Below, piece by piece: positions 27,576-38,904 of a DNA stretch of 64,000 nt. The translations under genes and the position numbers were made by a program. The notes under the pieces are model-generated. The model worked only from the letters and a program-made list of their open reading frames with translations, did not search any database and was not told where the DNA came from. Source of the DNA: Craspedostauros australis (lineage: Eukaryota; Bacillariophyta; Bacillariophyceae; Mastogloiales; Achnanthaceae); NCBI GenBank assembly GCA_026770025.1, contig JAMXDE010000040.1, positions 124,001 through 188,000 on the forward strand. The letters are read 5' to 3'. The stretch's first letter is position 1. Every line of letters begins with the position of its first letter.

Positions 27576-28523
27576 GCTTGCCACAATAGATGGATGAAGT
27601 GTGAGTGTGCTCTCTGTGGAGCTGAGGACTTGTGGCGTTGCTCGTATTATAGTGGCAGGTCGCACATGTGGAAAGGAAGCAGACAATTCTGTGGTGTGCG
27701 TGTTTGACACCATGCGTTCATCTTTTTGTTGATGTTTGCTGGGTGTGTGTTGGGGTTCGGTTTGGTTAGGCCATTTGGTGTGTATTCCGGTTGATGGGCA
27801 GACAGTGCCACCAAATTCAAGGTTCTGCGCATCTCGGAAGGGCTTTCGCTCTGCCCAACCACAATTCATGCCTATTCTATGTCGACGACTATTGCATATT
27901 ATAATGCAATAGACATGTACCCGTTCACAAGGATTCACCTACGTTGATTCTCTATCGTTACCTACTGTGAATGAATGATTGCTTTGTAGCACACTAGCAT
28001 GGTCGTGTTCCTGTCTGGGATCATTTTCATTTCATCTAACTGTTGGGCTTGATTGGTTGGCTGGCTGGCGTTGCAGGGATCTCCGCCACGACGTGATGCA
28101 GCATGGTCGAAGGTCAACGAAAGGCTTTCAAAGCGGATCGTTCCTCTTTCCCACGATGGATCATTGCAACTGCACTCCACCACATTTATTTACATTGACA
28201 TTGCCACATGCTGGACGTTGACCATTGGGCATCGGGGTAGATGCTGAGGGAGGGAGACCCTGTGCGTTCACAAGTTGTGATTTGTGGCTGTTCGCAAGTG
28301 TGAGTGTGTGATCGCGGGTGGGCGCACCATGCCAGCCGTACACTGGCTTGCATGTATGCCCGTGAAGAGAGCTGTCTGATCGAATGATTTCACATCTATC
28401 CGTCAGTACATCTCTCTTCTCGCAACCATCATTACCACCACCGCCGTTCTTGCTGTGTCACACGCTTGAGCTCTGTCGTGCGTGTTTTGTTTCTATTCTC
28501 TCTACGTATGGCGATGATCGACA
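27576..28523. other. intergenic, HisIE promoter and 3' flank of secreted Cys-rich gene
   Basis: About 950 bases. The part next to 27576 is the promoter and 5' UTR of the leftward HisIE gene. A 7-bp inverted repeat, attgcat/atgcaat around an ATTATA centre, lies at 27891-27910. No gene is recognised. Confidence 0.4.
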
Positions 28524-29087
28524 TTAGCGACCATCGCAGTCATCGCCGTCGCACGTGTTGTAGTACGCCGTGCGCAGGTCGTCCTGAAGACCGTCGATGT
28601 TGTCGTCGCTGAGCGGGAACATGCCGCACGGCCCGCCGCTGGTGTGCTCGCCGTAGAATCGCGACATCGACCGCGCCGCGACGCAGACGGTCTTGTGATC
28701 GACGCAGTAGTACCCGCCGGCGATGCTGCTGTTGCGGATCCAGCACTTGCGCGTGAGGATGAGGCGGTTCTTGCTGCGGTATCGCTTGATGAAACCGACG
28801 AGGTTCTTCTTGCTGAGGAGGCTGGAGACCGTGTTGGCGCTGATCTTGTTGAGGTAGCCGCCGTAGTAGCACACGTCGCCCTCTCTGGAGTCGCTGCTGC
28901 TCAGCTCTCGCAGCTCCTGCTTCATTTGGGCCGCGATCTCACCGTAGTGCGCCTCTTCCACCTCCTCCATGATGTACTCTGCCGCCGCACCACGGACACT
29001 TTCCGCCATCGTCACCGACTGCACCATCAATGCAGCAACGAGCAGGAGCACCGCGAAGATGGTGGTGAGGTTGTTGACGGATCTCAT
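28524..29087 (-). CDS. secreted cysteine-containing protein, family unknown
   Basis: A 187-residue frame with a textbook signal peptide (TTIFAVLLLVAALMVQSVTMA, cleavage near residue 28). The mature part begins with an acidic helical pro-like segment (about 30-70), followed by a compact region with seven Cys (DVCYYGGY, TRKCWIRNSS, YYCVDHKTVCVAA, GGPCGMFP, NTCDGDDC). NSS is a potential N-glycosylation site. A Lys/Arg-rich patch (KKNLVGFIKRYRSKNR) lies between the first two Cys. I recognise no family. An odd number of Cys leaves one free or suggests a dimer. Third-position GC is high, as in the neighbouring host genes, which supports it as a real gene. Confidence 0.65.
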   Translation of the reverse strand: MRSVNNLTTIFAVLLLVAALMVQSVTMAESVRGAAAEYIMEEVEEAHYGEIAAQMKQELRELSSSDSREGDVCYYGGYLNKISANTVSSLLSKKNLVGFIKRYRSKNRLILTRKCWIRNSSIAGGYYCVDHKTVCVAARSMSRFYGEHTSGGPCGMFPLSDDNIDGLQDDLRTAYYNTCDGDDCDGR

Positions 29088-30152
29088 TGCTGCAGAGTAT
29101 ATTCGGGTGGTGTGGTGTGGTGAGTTGGCTTTGGTGGAGGGCTGAGGAGTATGAGAACCTTCGGACCGAAGCTGATGCCAATCTCAGTCCGCCAGCGGAG
29201 TAGTGCGACAATCGATATCAGTACGTTGCAATCGAGATACCGATGATCTATCTTCTGTTGTTGGGATCGTCGTCGTGCGGATGGTTCCTCTTGGTTGTCC
29301 TGCAGTGTCGCTAGTTGTCGTTGTGGCTGTCGTTGCCGTTGTGGTTGTTCTTGCAGTGTGGCTGTTCCTCTTGAAGCTGTTGCTCTTGTTGTTCTTGTTG
29401 TTGTTTCTCTTGATCGAGACGTTCCAAGCGAGTGGTGCTGCGCTTCTCCCGATGTTCGTTGTTGCTGTCGCTGTCGCTGTCGATGTGTCGTCGTTGTGGG
29501 TTCGTCTCTGATCGTGTTTTGACGACCCACCAAATTGTGGCGAAGCGAACATTTATCAATATTATTCATGTGTGAATACAATTTATGATACCACATGTAT
29601 TGCACGTAAACGGTTGTCACGACGTGCTCGATAAGCACAGTCTGGCGCATGTCGCTGACACAAGGTGCTCGAAGAGTTTGTTTGGTCGATCGGGTCGATA
29701 AATGCCTTCTTCTTTCCCGATCAAGAACAGATGCCGCGTGGAAGAATTGCATTCGGTTGTGTCGAAGACTAACTTTCGTGGCTTCGGACGTCGGACGTCC
29801 GACAGACAGCACCATGTCTCTTTCTTGTTCTGGTGGATCCCTGAAATCTGCCTGCTGTTTTGGTGATTGGTGTTGCGGCCGTCGGGCAAAGAACAGAACC
29901 GTCGTCATCATCGTCATCCTTCCCTCCGTCCTTCTTCCTCGTTGTTGACGCTGCTGGTCTGTGTTGTGTCTCCTCCTCGCTCTCCTCTCTCTTGTGGTCT
30001 CCCTTGTGCTGTTGATGTTGCTTTGATCGGTCGACATCAATCAAGAAACAAAGGCTCACCGCGACTGTTTATCACCTCCGATCGTGGTAACATCCGTCCA
30101 AGACCATCACTCATCAACATACATACATACTCGCACCCCACGCTCGTCCGCA
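29088..30152. promoter_or_regulatory. divergent intergenic region, secreted orphan / ClpR
   Basis: About 1.07 kb between two divergent starts. A TATA-like aatatact lies about 15 bases upstream of the orphan's ATG on the minus strand. A 318-codon minus frame covers most of the region but is Arg/Gln/Thr-rich, matches nothing and seems to be chance. The sequence changes from GT-rich (29250-29510) to AT-rich (29540-29600). Confidence 0.4.
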
Positions 30153-31764
30153 ATGAAGTTCTCAGCCGTCGCCTTTTGCCTGATGGCCACCGGAGCCCAG
30201 GCTTTCTCCCCGCGTCCGCTTGTCAGCACACCTGCGTCCGCTGGCACCATCACCACCAAGTCCGGACTCATCCTGCCAAAGGATGCCGAGAAGACCATCG
30301 TTGATGGCAGCAGCATGAGCATGGTCGCCGGAGGAGCTGAGCGTGCCTACGGACAGGAGTACTACGAAGGTACGGCACGCATCATCGCCATCATCATCCA
30401 GTGATCGTGTGGATCCTGAAGATCTTTTTGGTTGTCGAATGCTCGCTTTCCGGAGCCACGCTACCGCCATCACCACGATCATCTACCCGTATTGAGAGCA
30501 TCCATGACTGTCTGGAATGCGGATGATTCAACCAAGAGCGCGCCGAAGTTTGGGATTGGAGCTCTTGGATCTTGTCGTCAACAGGTTGCAATCATCCAAC
30601 CTTTCCTGGGACTGCATCAATAACTTCCCCTGCTATCAACACGCGTCTCGCAACTTGCTCCTTGCTTGCCATTTCATCCCTTGACGAATATTCCGCATCG
30701 TGTGATGTCATGCCTCGCACTGGTGTTGCCATCTTTGATGTTATGCAATCTAATGATCCGCCACAATTCTACCTATTGTGCCAACATCAACAACAACTGG
30801 ACTGTGCCTCCACGTATCTCCCCGTACCTACCTGTGCCTTGTTACAATACTGTCAACGATACAACACATCTCCTATTTTACATTCTGCCACAAAACCATT
30901 GGCAACCACCTCGGCATGTTACCAACGACAACAACCATCCTATCACTATCGTTATCCTCATCGCCACCGCAACACTCACTCATCTCCACATCAAACATCA
31001 CTGAATCAAATCATCCATCCATTCATCCACACACCATACATTCATTTTGCCTTCCCACCTCCCAATTTTCGATGCACATACCCACATATCATACCTATGA
31101 ATTGCCACTCTTCCCAATTACGTATGATTGATTACCAACAGGTGTTGCCATCGGACCACCACCAGATCTTCCATCGCTCTTGCTTCACAACCGTATCGTC
31201 TACATCGGTATGCCTCTCGTGCCAGCCGTCACCGAGTTGGTCATCGCCGAGCTCCTCTACCTCAACTACGAAAGCACAACGGACCCAATCACCATGTACA
31301 TCAACTCATCTGGAACCACCACAGCTGATGGTCAGGCCGTCGGATTCGAGACAGAGGCCTTCGCCATCGCCGATGTCATGAAATACGTGCGCCCACCAGT
31401 CCACACCGTCGCTCTCGGACAGGCCTTCGGCGCCGCCGCCATGCTCCTCTCGCAGGGCAAGCGCGGTCACCGATTCTCCCTGCCAAACGCCACCATCCGA
31501 TTGAATCAACCAAAGTCACAGGCAAGAGGACAGGCTGCAGACATCGCCATCAAGGCCAGGGAGGTCGCCCACAACCGCCGAACAACATGCGAGCTCATTG
31601 CCACTGCTTGCGGAAAGCCAATTGAGAGTGTCATTGAGGACTGCTCGCGCGTCAAGTACCTGCAACCGAACGAGGCCGTCGAATACGGTCTCATCGATGA
31701 GGTCATCGAGAACACGAAAGCGCTTGCCGTGGAACCATCCTTCATGTCCCAGCTGACGAACTAA
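30153..31764 (+). CDS. clpR: plastid ClpR: non-catalytic subunit of the Clp protease core
   Basis: Two exons, 30153-30369 and 31142-31764, with a 772-bp phase-1 intron (gtacgg...caacag); 279 residues. The N-terminus KFSAVAFCLMATGAQAFSP is a signal peptide plus an ASAF-type motif for import into a four-membrane plastid. The body is a ClpP fold (LPSLLLHNRIVYIGMPLVP, ITMYINSSGTT, GKRGHRFSLPNATI). The catalytic Ser position (GQA-A-S-M in ClpP) reads GQAFGAA, and the catalytic His (IHQP) is Asn in IRLNQP. It is therefore a ClpR paralogue that fills the heptamer without cutting peptides. INSSGTTTADGQAVGFETEAF recalls plant ClpR3/R4 more than ClpP. Confidence 0.9.
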
Positions 31765-32164
31765 GTCGAGACACAGCCAAACAGTGAGGCAGAGGCACAG
31801 AAATACCTTGCTTCGCTCTTAAGCGTATCGACCAATTGCGTACATAATAGCACATGCGTCCATCTATCCATTCAACAATGTGTCTGTCTTCTTCGATCTC
31901 CTGCAATCAGCGTCCCAATCTGGCGCACACGTGCAAAGCGAACGAATTAGTTGGGACAGATCCGCAGGTGGCAATGGTAAGGTTTGGACAGGTACGACTA
32001 CGAGCGACGAAATCATCGCAAAGACCAGACGAAGCCCAGGAACGCAACACAACGAGGTGAAGGATCTCGTCTTCTTCCCACGGATGTGCGCTACAGTTCA
32101 CATTGGAGGACAACAAAGTGTTCTACTTCTCTACCATTAATGCCATTACTGTATCCGTACATAC
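31765..32164. other. convergent intergenic region, ClpR / UTP25
   Basis: Four hundred bases between two stop codons. They should hold both 3' UTRs. No gene or repeat stands out. Confidence 0.4.
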
Positions 32165-35012
32165 CTACGAATAGAACATGAAGGTAGATTTCTGACTTGC
32201 AATCATCCGTTTGCAGTTGCTGGTGCCGACGATGCGTTCGAGAGCGTGCGAATCGTATTTTGTGAACAGTGCCATGCAGCTGGTGGTTGTCATCGTCTCG
32301 ATGCCATCGTCGTCGTCGTCGTCCTCGCCATCTTCACCGTTGTCCATGCCGCCTGTCGGTGTCGTTTGCAGGAGATTGACTTGATCGGCATAGAACTCTG
32401 GATGTTCCGGCAGACCAAAGAAGATCAGGTGGCGCACGCCCTTGATCAAATGGCGGTGGAAGAAATGGGCGCGGCCCGTGTATACCATGATGGGTTTGCG
32501 ACCCTGCAAGAACCGAGCTCGGCCTCGGCTCACCTCCGTACCACGGCTGTACTCCGTCACGCTGACGAAGGCGACCTTCTTCTTGAGGAAGGCATTGCGC
32601 AGCGAACAGAAGTCGAAGTAGGACGGGACGTAGATCATGGTGCGTTTCTGATTCATTCGCTGGATTTGCGGCAGCAAGGTCTTGAGAAAGTAGGACAACC
32701 TCGCTTCGTTCTTTGCGACCAAAGTCGCGGCGTTGACCTTCTGGAACACTTGTCGCAATGGGAGCAGGATGTTACCGAGCATCGCGGACTCGGCTGGAAT
32801 CTTGTGCCGGGTGATGACTGATCCGGCGATGCTCTTGGCATGCTGCTTGAAGGTTGACAGGATGCATGGATCGATGATCTTGGACGAGACGATGAGCTGC
32901 CGACGCGTCGATGCCTGATCATCCAGAAGGTAGTTCCGCACTCGTGAGAAGTCGGTGTCGTTGTTCTTCGTGGGTTGCTGATTGAGCAATGCTAGAACAT
33001 CGTTGATATGATCCCAGTTCTGCATCATGAGCACGTCCCCAAAACCCAAGTAGCAGATCTCGATGCTGGAGAGGAAGTCTGCGTCGCTGGTTGACTTGCG
33101 ACGATACGGCTGGCCGCCTCTTCCATTGCTGTTGTAGTTGTCGTCGTCACCATCGTCGTCGCCGCCGTCGTCTTCACCCGATGGCGAGATCATCATCTTG
33201 AGACCCAGCGGGGATGCCACAATGATGTCGCTTCTGTAAAAATCAGTGTACAGCTTCATGGACACCTTGGGACGTTCTGCCTGGGTTTTGCTCTGTCTCT
33301 TCATGCCACCGTTCCTAGCATTGCCATCTTTGTCTGCAGCAGATCGAGGGGATAGAGCAATTCCAATCTTGAAATCGTCATCCTGGTTGACCTCATCGCC
33401 AAACATATCCAACCATTCCTGGCCCTTCTGCTTGAGCACTTGTTTGCGCCGTGCTGCGGCAGCGGCAGCATCCGCCTGTTCTTGGCCCATGCCATGCTGG
33501 CTCGAAGGCCCTTCTTCTTCCATCGGACCATAATCTGCCTCGAAACGTTCCCCGTACTCCTTGCCAATGTCCACACCAAGCATCGTCATCATTTTCTTGA
33601 TGAACTGGTAGCACGTTCCGCGGGTTGGCATCATGATGAGCACTGTGGGCCGTGTGAAACCTTGATCACGCAAGTTCTCCATGTCCGGTTCATCCTTGGT
33701 GGCATCGTCATTGGCACCGTCGTTATCATCGTCGTCATCATCATTACGGTGGTTGTCAGCTTTGGCTTGCGCATCCTTGATGCGCTTGTCGTTGCGGCTG
33801 ATGCGTCCTCTGGTGGTGAGGATGTGGTTCATCATGTGAAGTGTCACGAGCTGCTGCGCTTGGTCTCGTTCCTGGGATTATGCGAAACATATGTAGAGTA
33901 TGGGATGTATAGATGTGTCAGTGCTAATTGATCACGGTAAGCGATGAAAAAGGATCAGAATATGGACAGTAGAGTAGTGCGTCCGGTATTGATCAAAGCA
34001 TGCTTGATGCCAGTAATTCGATTGCCAAAAACAATCACTCAATCAGCGCATCTGTGCGTACCTCCTTCGTTTGGTCATGCTTGGCCAGAAGCAGCATATC
34101 CATGTACCTGGAGAGGAATGGGTAGCCCTGCAAATGAGACAATGGCATGCCGCGTTTGTACATTCGGTTCCATCGCTTTTGCAAAAGCTTGCGGTTACAC
34201 TGGAATGCCGTTGCTGAGAGTTGCTTCCACTCATCACGTGCAAGCTTTGCAGTTCCCTTCTTCTTATCCGAACACAGAGACTGAATGAATGCCTCATTTT
34301 GCTTCGTGTACGTCGTCAGCTGATATTGCGAGTCATCGTCCAATGCGACCTTGCAAGACGACGTCGACTTGTCTTTGTCAGACACTGCTGGAGCAAAACC
34401 AAAGTAGTCGCCAAACAGATCGACCATTTCCGTCCTTGTCTCATTTGGATCATCATCGTCGTCGTCGTCATCATCATCATCGTGGTCCGTTCCATTTACA
34501 TCTTCCTCGCTATTCGAAATCTCGTTGATGTCGGCATTGTCATTGTCTTCTTCTCTACCAGACAATTCATCGTCTTGATCATCCTGCATGCGATCATCAG
34601 CACTCGAATCGTCGTCCGTGTCATCGTCATGATTGCGCACACGACGGCTCTTCGTCTTTCGTTTTGCCTTGCTGCTCTTGCTGGAGGCGGCATGGATGGA
34701 TCGAAGCAGACCGGATATGGGATCGTTGACGCTGCTGCCGTCGGAGCCATCATGACTGTCATCGTCATCGTCCATGTCCATCTCATTGTCAGAACTATAT
34801 CTGCCATCCTCGCCCGTCTTCTTGGAGCCTTCGAACTTGGAGGATTGCAGCAAACGGCTCTTGCCACGACGTCGTTGATGCTTCGTCTTGCCATCACCAT
34901 CGTCCAAGGTCTGATCCACTTCACCCCATTGGCGGTTCAGCTTGGCCTTGGCGCGTGCCTTCTTGCCCTTCGGGCCCTTCTTCTTCGTCGCCGCAGAACT
35001 CTTCTTTGCCAT
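32165..35012 (-). CDS. UTP25: UTP25 (Def), small-subunit processome protein
   Basis: Nucleolar factor needed for 18S rRNA processing at A0-A2. Two exons: 35012-34062 and 33871-32165, with a 190-bp phase-0 intron (gtacgc...tcccag); 885 residues. The N-terminal 250 residues are basic then acidic (KKKGPKGKKARAKAK; runs of Asp), a nucleolar-type tail. The C-terminal two thirds is a degenerate helicase-like fold: RPTVLIMMPTRGTCYQF, FYRSDIIVASPLGLKMMIS, DFLSSIEICYLGFGDVLMMQ, FSRVRNYLLDDQ, MIYVPSYFDFCSLRNAF, EYSRGTEVSRGRARFLQGRK and FGLPEHPEFYADQVNLL, all UTP25 landmarks. It lacks true Walker/DEAD ATPase motifs, as is usual in this family. Confidence 0.93.
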
Positions 35013-35674
35013 TGTTCGAAGCTGCTATTGTCTTGGTTGGGTATTCTGTTTAATGATCAGATTCGGAAGTACGGCAAGTGCGAGTGCAGTATTATATGAT
35101 CGGTTCTTCCACTCTCACTCCTTCATGTATCTTTCTTTTCCCACAATGATGATGTTCTGTCGAATGAAATTGTGGCAGCGCGCAATTGTTGGTGGGAAAC
35201 CGTTTCTGGTTTCCTCACGTCTGTCGTTGTCCGTGTTGACAGTGTGTTGGTACTATCACGCAGCAGGAAGCAGGCAGTCCGTAGCCGCAAGGACAGGACC
35301 GATCGGCGGCCAAGGTCTGGAAAGCACATGGGAGCAAGATGCAGTAGTCGTACAACTACGACCTCCTCTGCTGTTTGCCGACCTTAGATCCTGATCCGAC
35401 TCTTGACGACTCCAGAGACCTGATGGCATCAATCGCAATCTCATCTTTTCTCCACACGGTACACACTACTCTACAATCATTGGCTATGGTTTTGTCGACG
35501 CTGTCAGCATAACTTCCATTAATTTTCAGGCTTGACAAGCCTGTGGAGCCATTACTGTGGTATTCTCCAGAACCTGCGACCGCTTCCAACACAGCCACTT
35601 ATCGCGAGCCAGCAACACATTCGAGATGATAGAGTCTGCAGAGTATTTTGCTTGGGGGGTTTCTACGAACGGAG
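35013..35674. other. intergenic, UTP25 promoter / eL14 3' flank
   Basis: About 660 bases: the 5' flank of UTP25 and the 3' flank of the eL14 gene, both on the minus strand. No gene is seen. Confidence 0.4.
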
Positions 35675-36079
35675 TTACGCTTCCAACTCGGCGACCTTCT
35701 TGGCAATAATTTCATTCTTTTGCTTTCGTGCGACCATAACCTTGAAACGATCGAAGTCTGAAAGGGAGGCGCGCTTCTTTCGCGCTGCCAGCTTCTTGGC
35801 CCAGCTGCTGGCATCCCACTTGGACATGGTCTCGCCCTCCTCCCAGGCCTTCTTCAAACTCTTTTGGCGCGCATTGCGTTGGATTTTGACTGTCAAATCT
35901 GTCAGTGCAATTCTTGTGAAAGAGATGACCTGTCGTGGGGCGCCAGTGATCTCCATTGGTCCATCGATCAGACACTTGTTCTGGTCGACAATATCGATGA
36001 TGGTGGCGAGCTTGCCCTCATCTGGTCCGTAATTGATGAGGACCACGCGTCCGACTTCGACATATCTCTTGAAAACCAT
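35675..36079 (-). CDS. RPL14: 60S ribosomal protein L14 (eL14)
   Basis: A 134-residue single-exon protein matching eukaryotic L14e along its length: an SH3-like KOW domain at the start (YVEVGRVVLINYGPDEGKLA, IDIVDQNKCLIDGP), then RQVISFTRIALTDLTVKI, and a basic helical tail (WAKKLAARKKRASLSDFDRF). Typical eL14 is about 120-215 residues; this one lacks the long Ala/Lys tail of animals. It is a structural part of the large ribosomal subunit. The ATG at 36079 has an A at -3 on its own strand. Confidence 0.95.
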   Translation of the reverse strand: MVFKRYVEVGRVVLINYGPDEGKLATIIDIVDQNKCLIDGPMEITGAPRQVISFTRIALTDLTVKIQRNARQKSLKKAWEEGETMSKWDASSWAKKLAARKKRASLSDFDRFKVMVARKQKNEIIAKKVAELEA

Positions 36080-37231
36080 TGTGATTCCTTTGTGCTACCT
36101 GCTTTGCTTCTATTCAAAAGTTTGGAATCTGTTGCAGATTCGTTGGTGAGGATCAGCGCGGTGCGGCGTAGAAAGTGAGTGGGAGAGAAAGGAAGAAAGA
36201 AAAGGGACGCGGTGTGTTGGTGTGAGAATTGAGTTCGTCCCGATTGTCGCATTGATTGCTGTCGTTCGGCATGCCAGTGAGATCGAACATGGGCTGCTGT
36301 GGACAGGTCCGCCGCAACTATCGACCTGTGCGTTCCGTCGCGAACATGGTCGACGGTGATTTCGTGAGACACAGTTGCCACCATCTCGTCTGCGTTCGCT
36401 CCCCCGACACTTCTCGGCCTCCTCCCACCAGATTCCTTTCTGCATCCGCATCCGTCCCTGCCCCACATACATCGATAGCTGGTCTGCTCTGCAATGTTCC
36501 TGATGTGTCGTCGTTGCCGTTCCTCAGCACAAGTTCTTCCTCTACCGCATCGCCATCTTCATCGGCATCAAGCAAAACACACACCTGACGGTTACTGCGC
36601 GACTCTATCGTTGTCAGCGGAGGAGCTCCTGGATGTCGCCTGACGATGGGATTTTCGTGTCTTGCCTTGTCCTGTCCAATCTCGTCAGATCTCCTCCTGA
36701 TGCTCCACGCGCAATCGCGACACAGTGAAGGCGGTCGTTTAGTAAGTGGGACGAGGTACTCAGAACAGTACTCGATCAGTCCTTCTTCCCCCTAAACGTG
36801 ATTAAAAATGCACATGGGTCCCCCATGACGTGTCTGTTTCTCCTGTGACGAAGTTGAACATCGCAATCGTCATTCCGCCACCGAAACGACAAAGCACACG
36901 CAGAAATCGCGGAACTTTCTCCGTTGGGTTGTTTGTGACATCACTCAACGCGAGAACGAGACGAGAAGAGACGAAGAAAGTGTGAGCACTCGTGGGTGCG
37001 GAGGGCAATCTACCATCACTCCCAAGATCAACATCAACATCGACATCCGCAGCAACGCCACAGCACAGTCGCCACAACAACGCCACAACACAGCGCACTC
37101 ACCGCACCGTCACAACTGCCCACCGACTGTTGATACGTATTTGTAATCACGAGCAAAGGATACACACTGTCTCCAACTCCACTCGATTTCCATTCTAACA
37201 AACAACTATCACCACCACCAGCATTGCCAAG
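36080..37231. promoter_or_regulatory. divergent intergenic region, eL14 / plastid beta-propeller gene
   Basis: About 1.15 kb between divergent starts. The last 200 bases before 37232 are CA-rich (cacaacaacgccacaaca), consistent with a 5' leader. The rest shows no credible gene; the frames present are short and do not resemble proteins. Confidence 0.4.
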
Positions 37232-38904
37232 ATGAAGTTCCTCCCAATCAGCCTCGCCATCATCCTTGCCGTCGAACAGGGCGCCGATGCATTCGCACCA
37301 CTGCGAGCCGCATCCGTTTCCACTTCGCTGAATGCGGCCAACAACATCGTCTTGTCCCCCAGCGAAGACAAGGAGGCCTTCGACTCGTTGAAGATCGGTG
37401 GTGCCCGCGTCCATCGCTACGCCAAAGAGGACGATCCAGAATCGGAAGCGACGGAGTACGTCATGTGGTACCACGGACGTTCCATCGAGCAGGACAGCGA
37501 CAAGACCCTCCCGCCGCTCTCGACCGGAAGAATAGGCAGAGCCACGAGCCGCAACGGCCTGCTGTGGAAGAAGGATGAGACCGGCAGCCTGTCGGAGGAC
37601 AAGGAGGATTGCTCCCTCGGCCTCAACCAGGAATCCTGGTGGGGCTTCGACACGGCGCACGTGGGACTCGGCAACGTCCTGCTGCCCATCTCCACACCTG
37701 CCGTCGTCACGGAGGGCGGAGTGTACCTCATGTACTACATGGGCGGAAGCTTCGAGGAGACGCCCATCGTGGACTACGTCGACAAGGACCTCCCTGCCGA
37801 CGCCATGATCAAGGGCATGCGCATGCGCATCGGTGTCTGCGTCAGCCAGGATGGCGTCACATGGGGCAGAGTGGAAGGCGACGACCCCAGCGGCGCCTGC
37901 ATGAACCCTTACGTCAAGGACGATCCCAACCTCGTCGACATCGGCATCATGACGGATGACGATGGAACCCCAGTGCCCATCCGTGAGGAGCTGTACTGCG
38001 CGTGGCCAGATGTCGTCGTCAAGCAGGACAACGACGAGGAGCAGGGTGGCTTCCTCATGTACTACAGCACGATGACCAAGGACGACAAGCAAAAATCCAT
38101 CGCGTACGCCACATCCAGCGACGGATTCCGCTGGTACAAGGGTGGAGTATGCGTGGAGCCGGAGGCCGGGACACTCGATTCCGATGGCTGCGCCCGATGC
38201 AGCGTCGTCCGCAACGCAGTGTTCGTCGAGGGTAACGGATGGCTCGAATCCGAAGGATACACCATGTACTACGAAGGAGTTTCTAATTCGGACAGCAAGC
38301 ACAGAATCATGGTTGCGGAAAGCCCAGACGGCATGGCATGGACGAAGAAGGGAGTCGCTCTCGACATCGGTGACGAGGATGGCTCATGGGACAACAGCGG
38401 TGTTGGCTCTCCTCACATTTTGCGGTAAGTCGGCATTGTTGGCGCTGTTGGATGGTCCTGTACTTTCCTGCACGTATGTTGCATATCCTGTCGTTTGAAT
38501 TCCATCAGTTCCATCCATTCATCCAGAGAGAATCAACCCGCAACATGTGTCGGCTGCATGGATGCTGTATGGAGGTGTTCACCGACTGCAACGCCATCGT
38601 CAGGTGTCATGATGGCATCACTCCATCTCATTTACCTTTCTCACTTTTCACTTCTTGCTATTCTTGCACACGTTTGTTTCCTTCCGTCGACACATGTACT
38701 TGACTCGACGACGACACAATCATTACACCACCCTGACACTCTCTGCGTTTGTGTTTGCTCAGTCTCGACGACGGTTCGCAGAGAATGTACTACACAGGAC
38801 AGGGACCAAACCAATCCACTGCGATTGGAGTTGCGAACTTGCCAAAGGGCGACAAGATCTGGCAGAGAGAGCAAGCGACAATCACATTCGCCGAGGTCGT
38901 TTAA
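37232..38904 (+). CDS. plastid-targeted five-bladed beta-propeller protein (GH43/GH32-like)
   Basis: Two exons: 37232-38424 and 38763-38904, with a 338-bp phase-2 intron (gtaagt...gctcag); 444 residues. The N-terminus FLPISLAIILAVEQGADAFAP is a signal peptide plus an ASAFAP-like motif, so it is predicted to be plastid-targeted. The body repeats blade-like segments: TEYVMWYHGR, GRATSRNGLLWKK, VYLMYYMGG, IGVCVSQDGVTWGR, GGFLMYYSTM, IAYATSSDGFRWYKGG, YTMYYEGVSN, IMVAESPDGMAWTKKG, RMYYTGQG, TAIGVANL. This pattern (MYY... then S.DG..W.) is that of the GH43/GH32/GH62/GH68 superfamily. I could not assign the catalytic Asp/Asp/Glu, so activity is open. Similar uncharacterised plastid proteins exist in algae and plants. 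Confidence 0.8.

Noticed and set aside
29084-30040. A 318-codon minus frame and, inside it near 29590, a TGGTATC that recalls a retroelement primer site
   Set aside because: The frame is Arg/Gln/Thr-rich low complexity, covers a divergent promoter, and has no recognisable retroelement domain or terminal repeats. One short motif is not enough.
34221-35099. A 292-codon plus frame opposite UTP25 exon 1
   Set aside because: It is Ile/Val-rich because it is the antisense of Asp runs; UTP25 on the minus strand is well supported.
37034-38302. A 422-codon minus frame opposite the beta-propeller gene
   Set aside because: It has no family resemblance and lies wholly antisense to a spliced, targeted protein with clear blade repeats.
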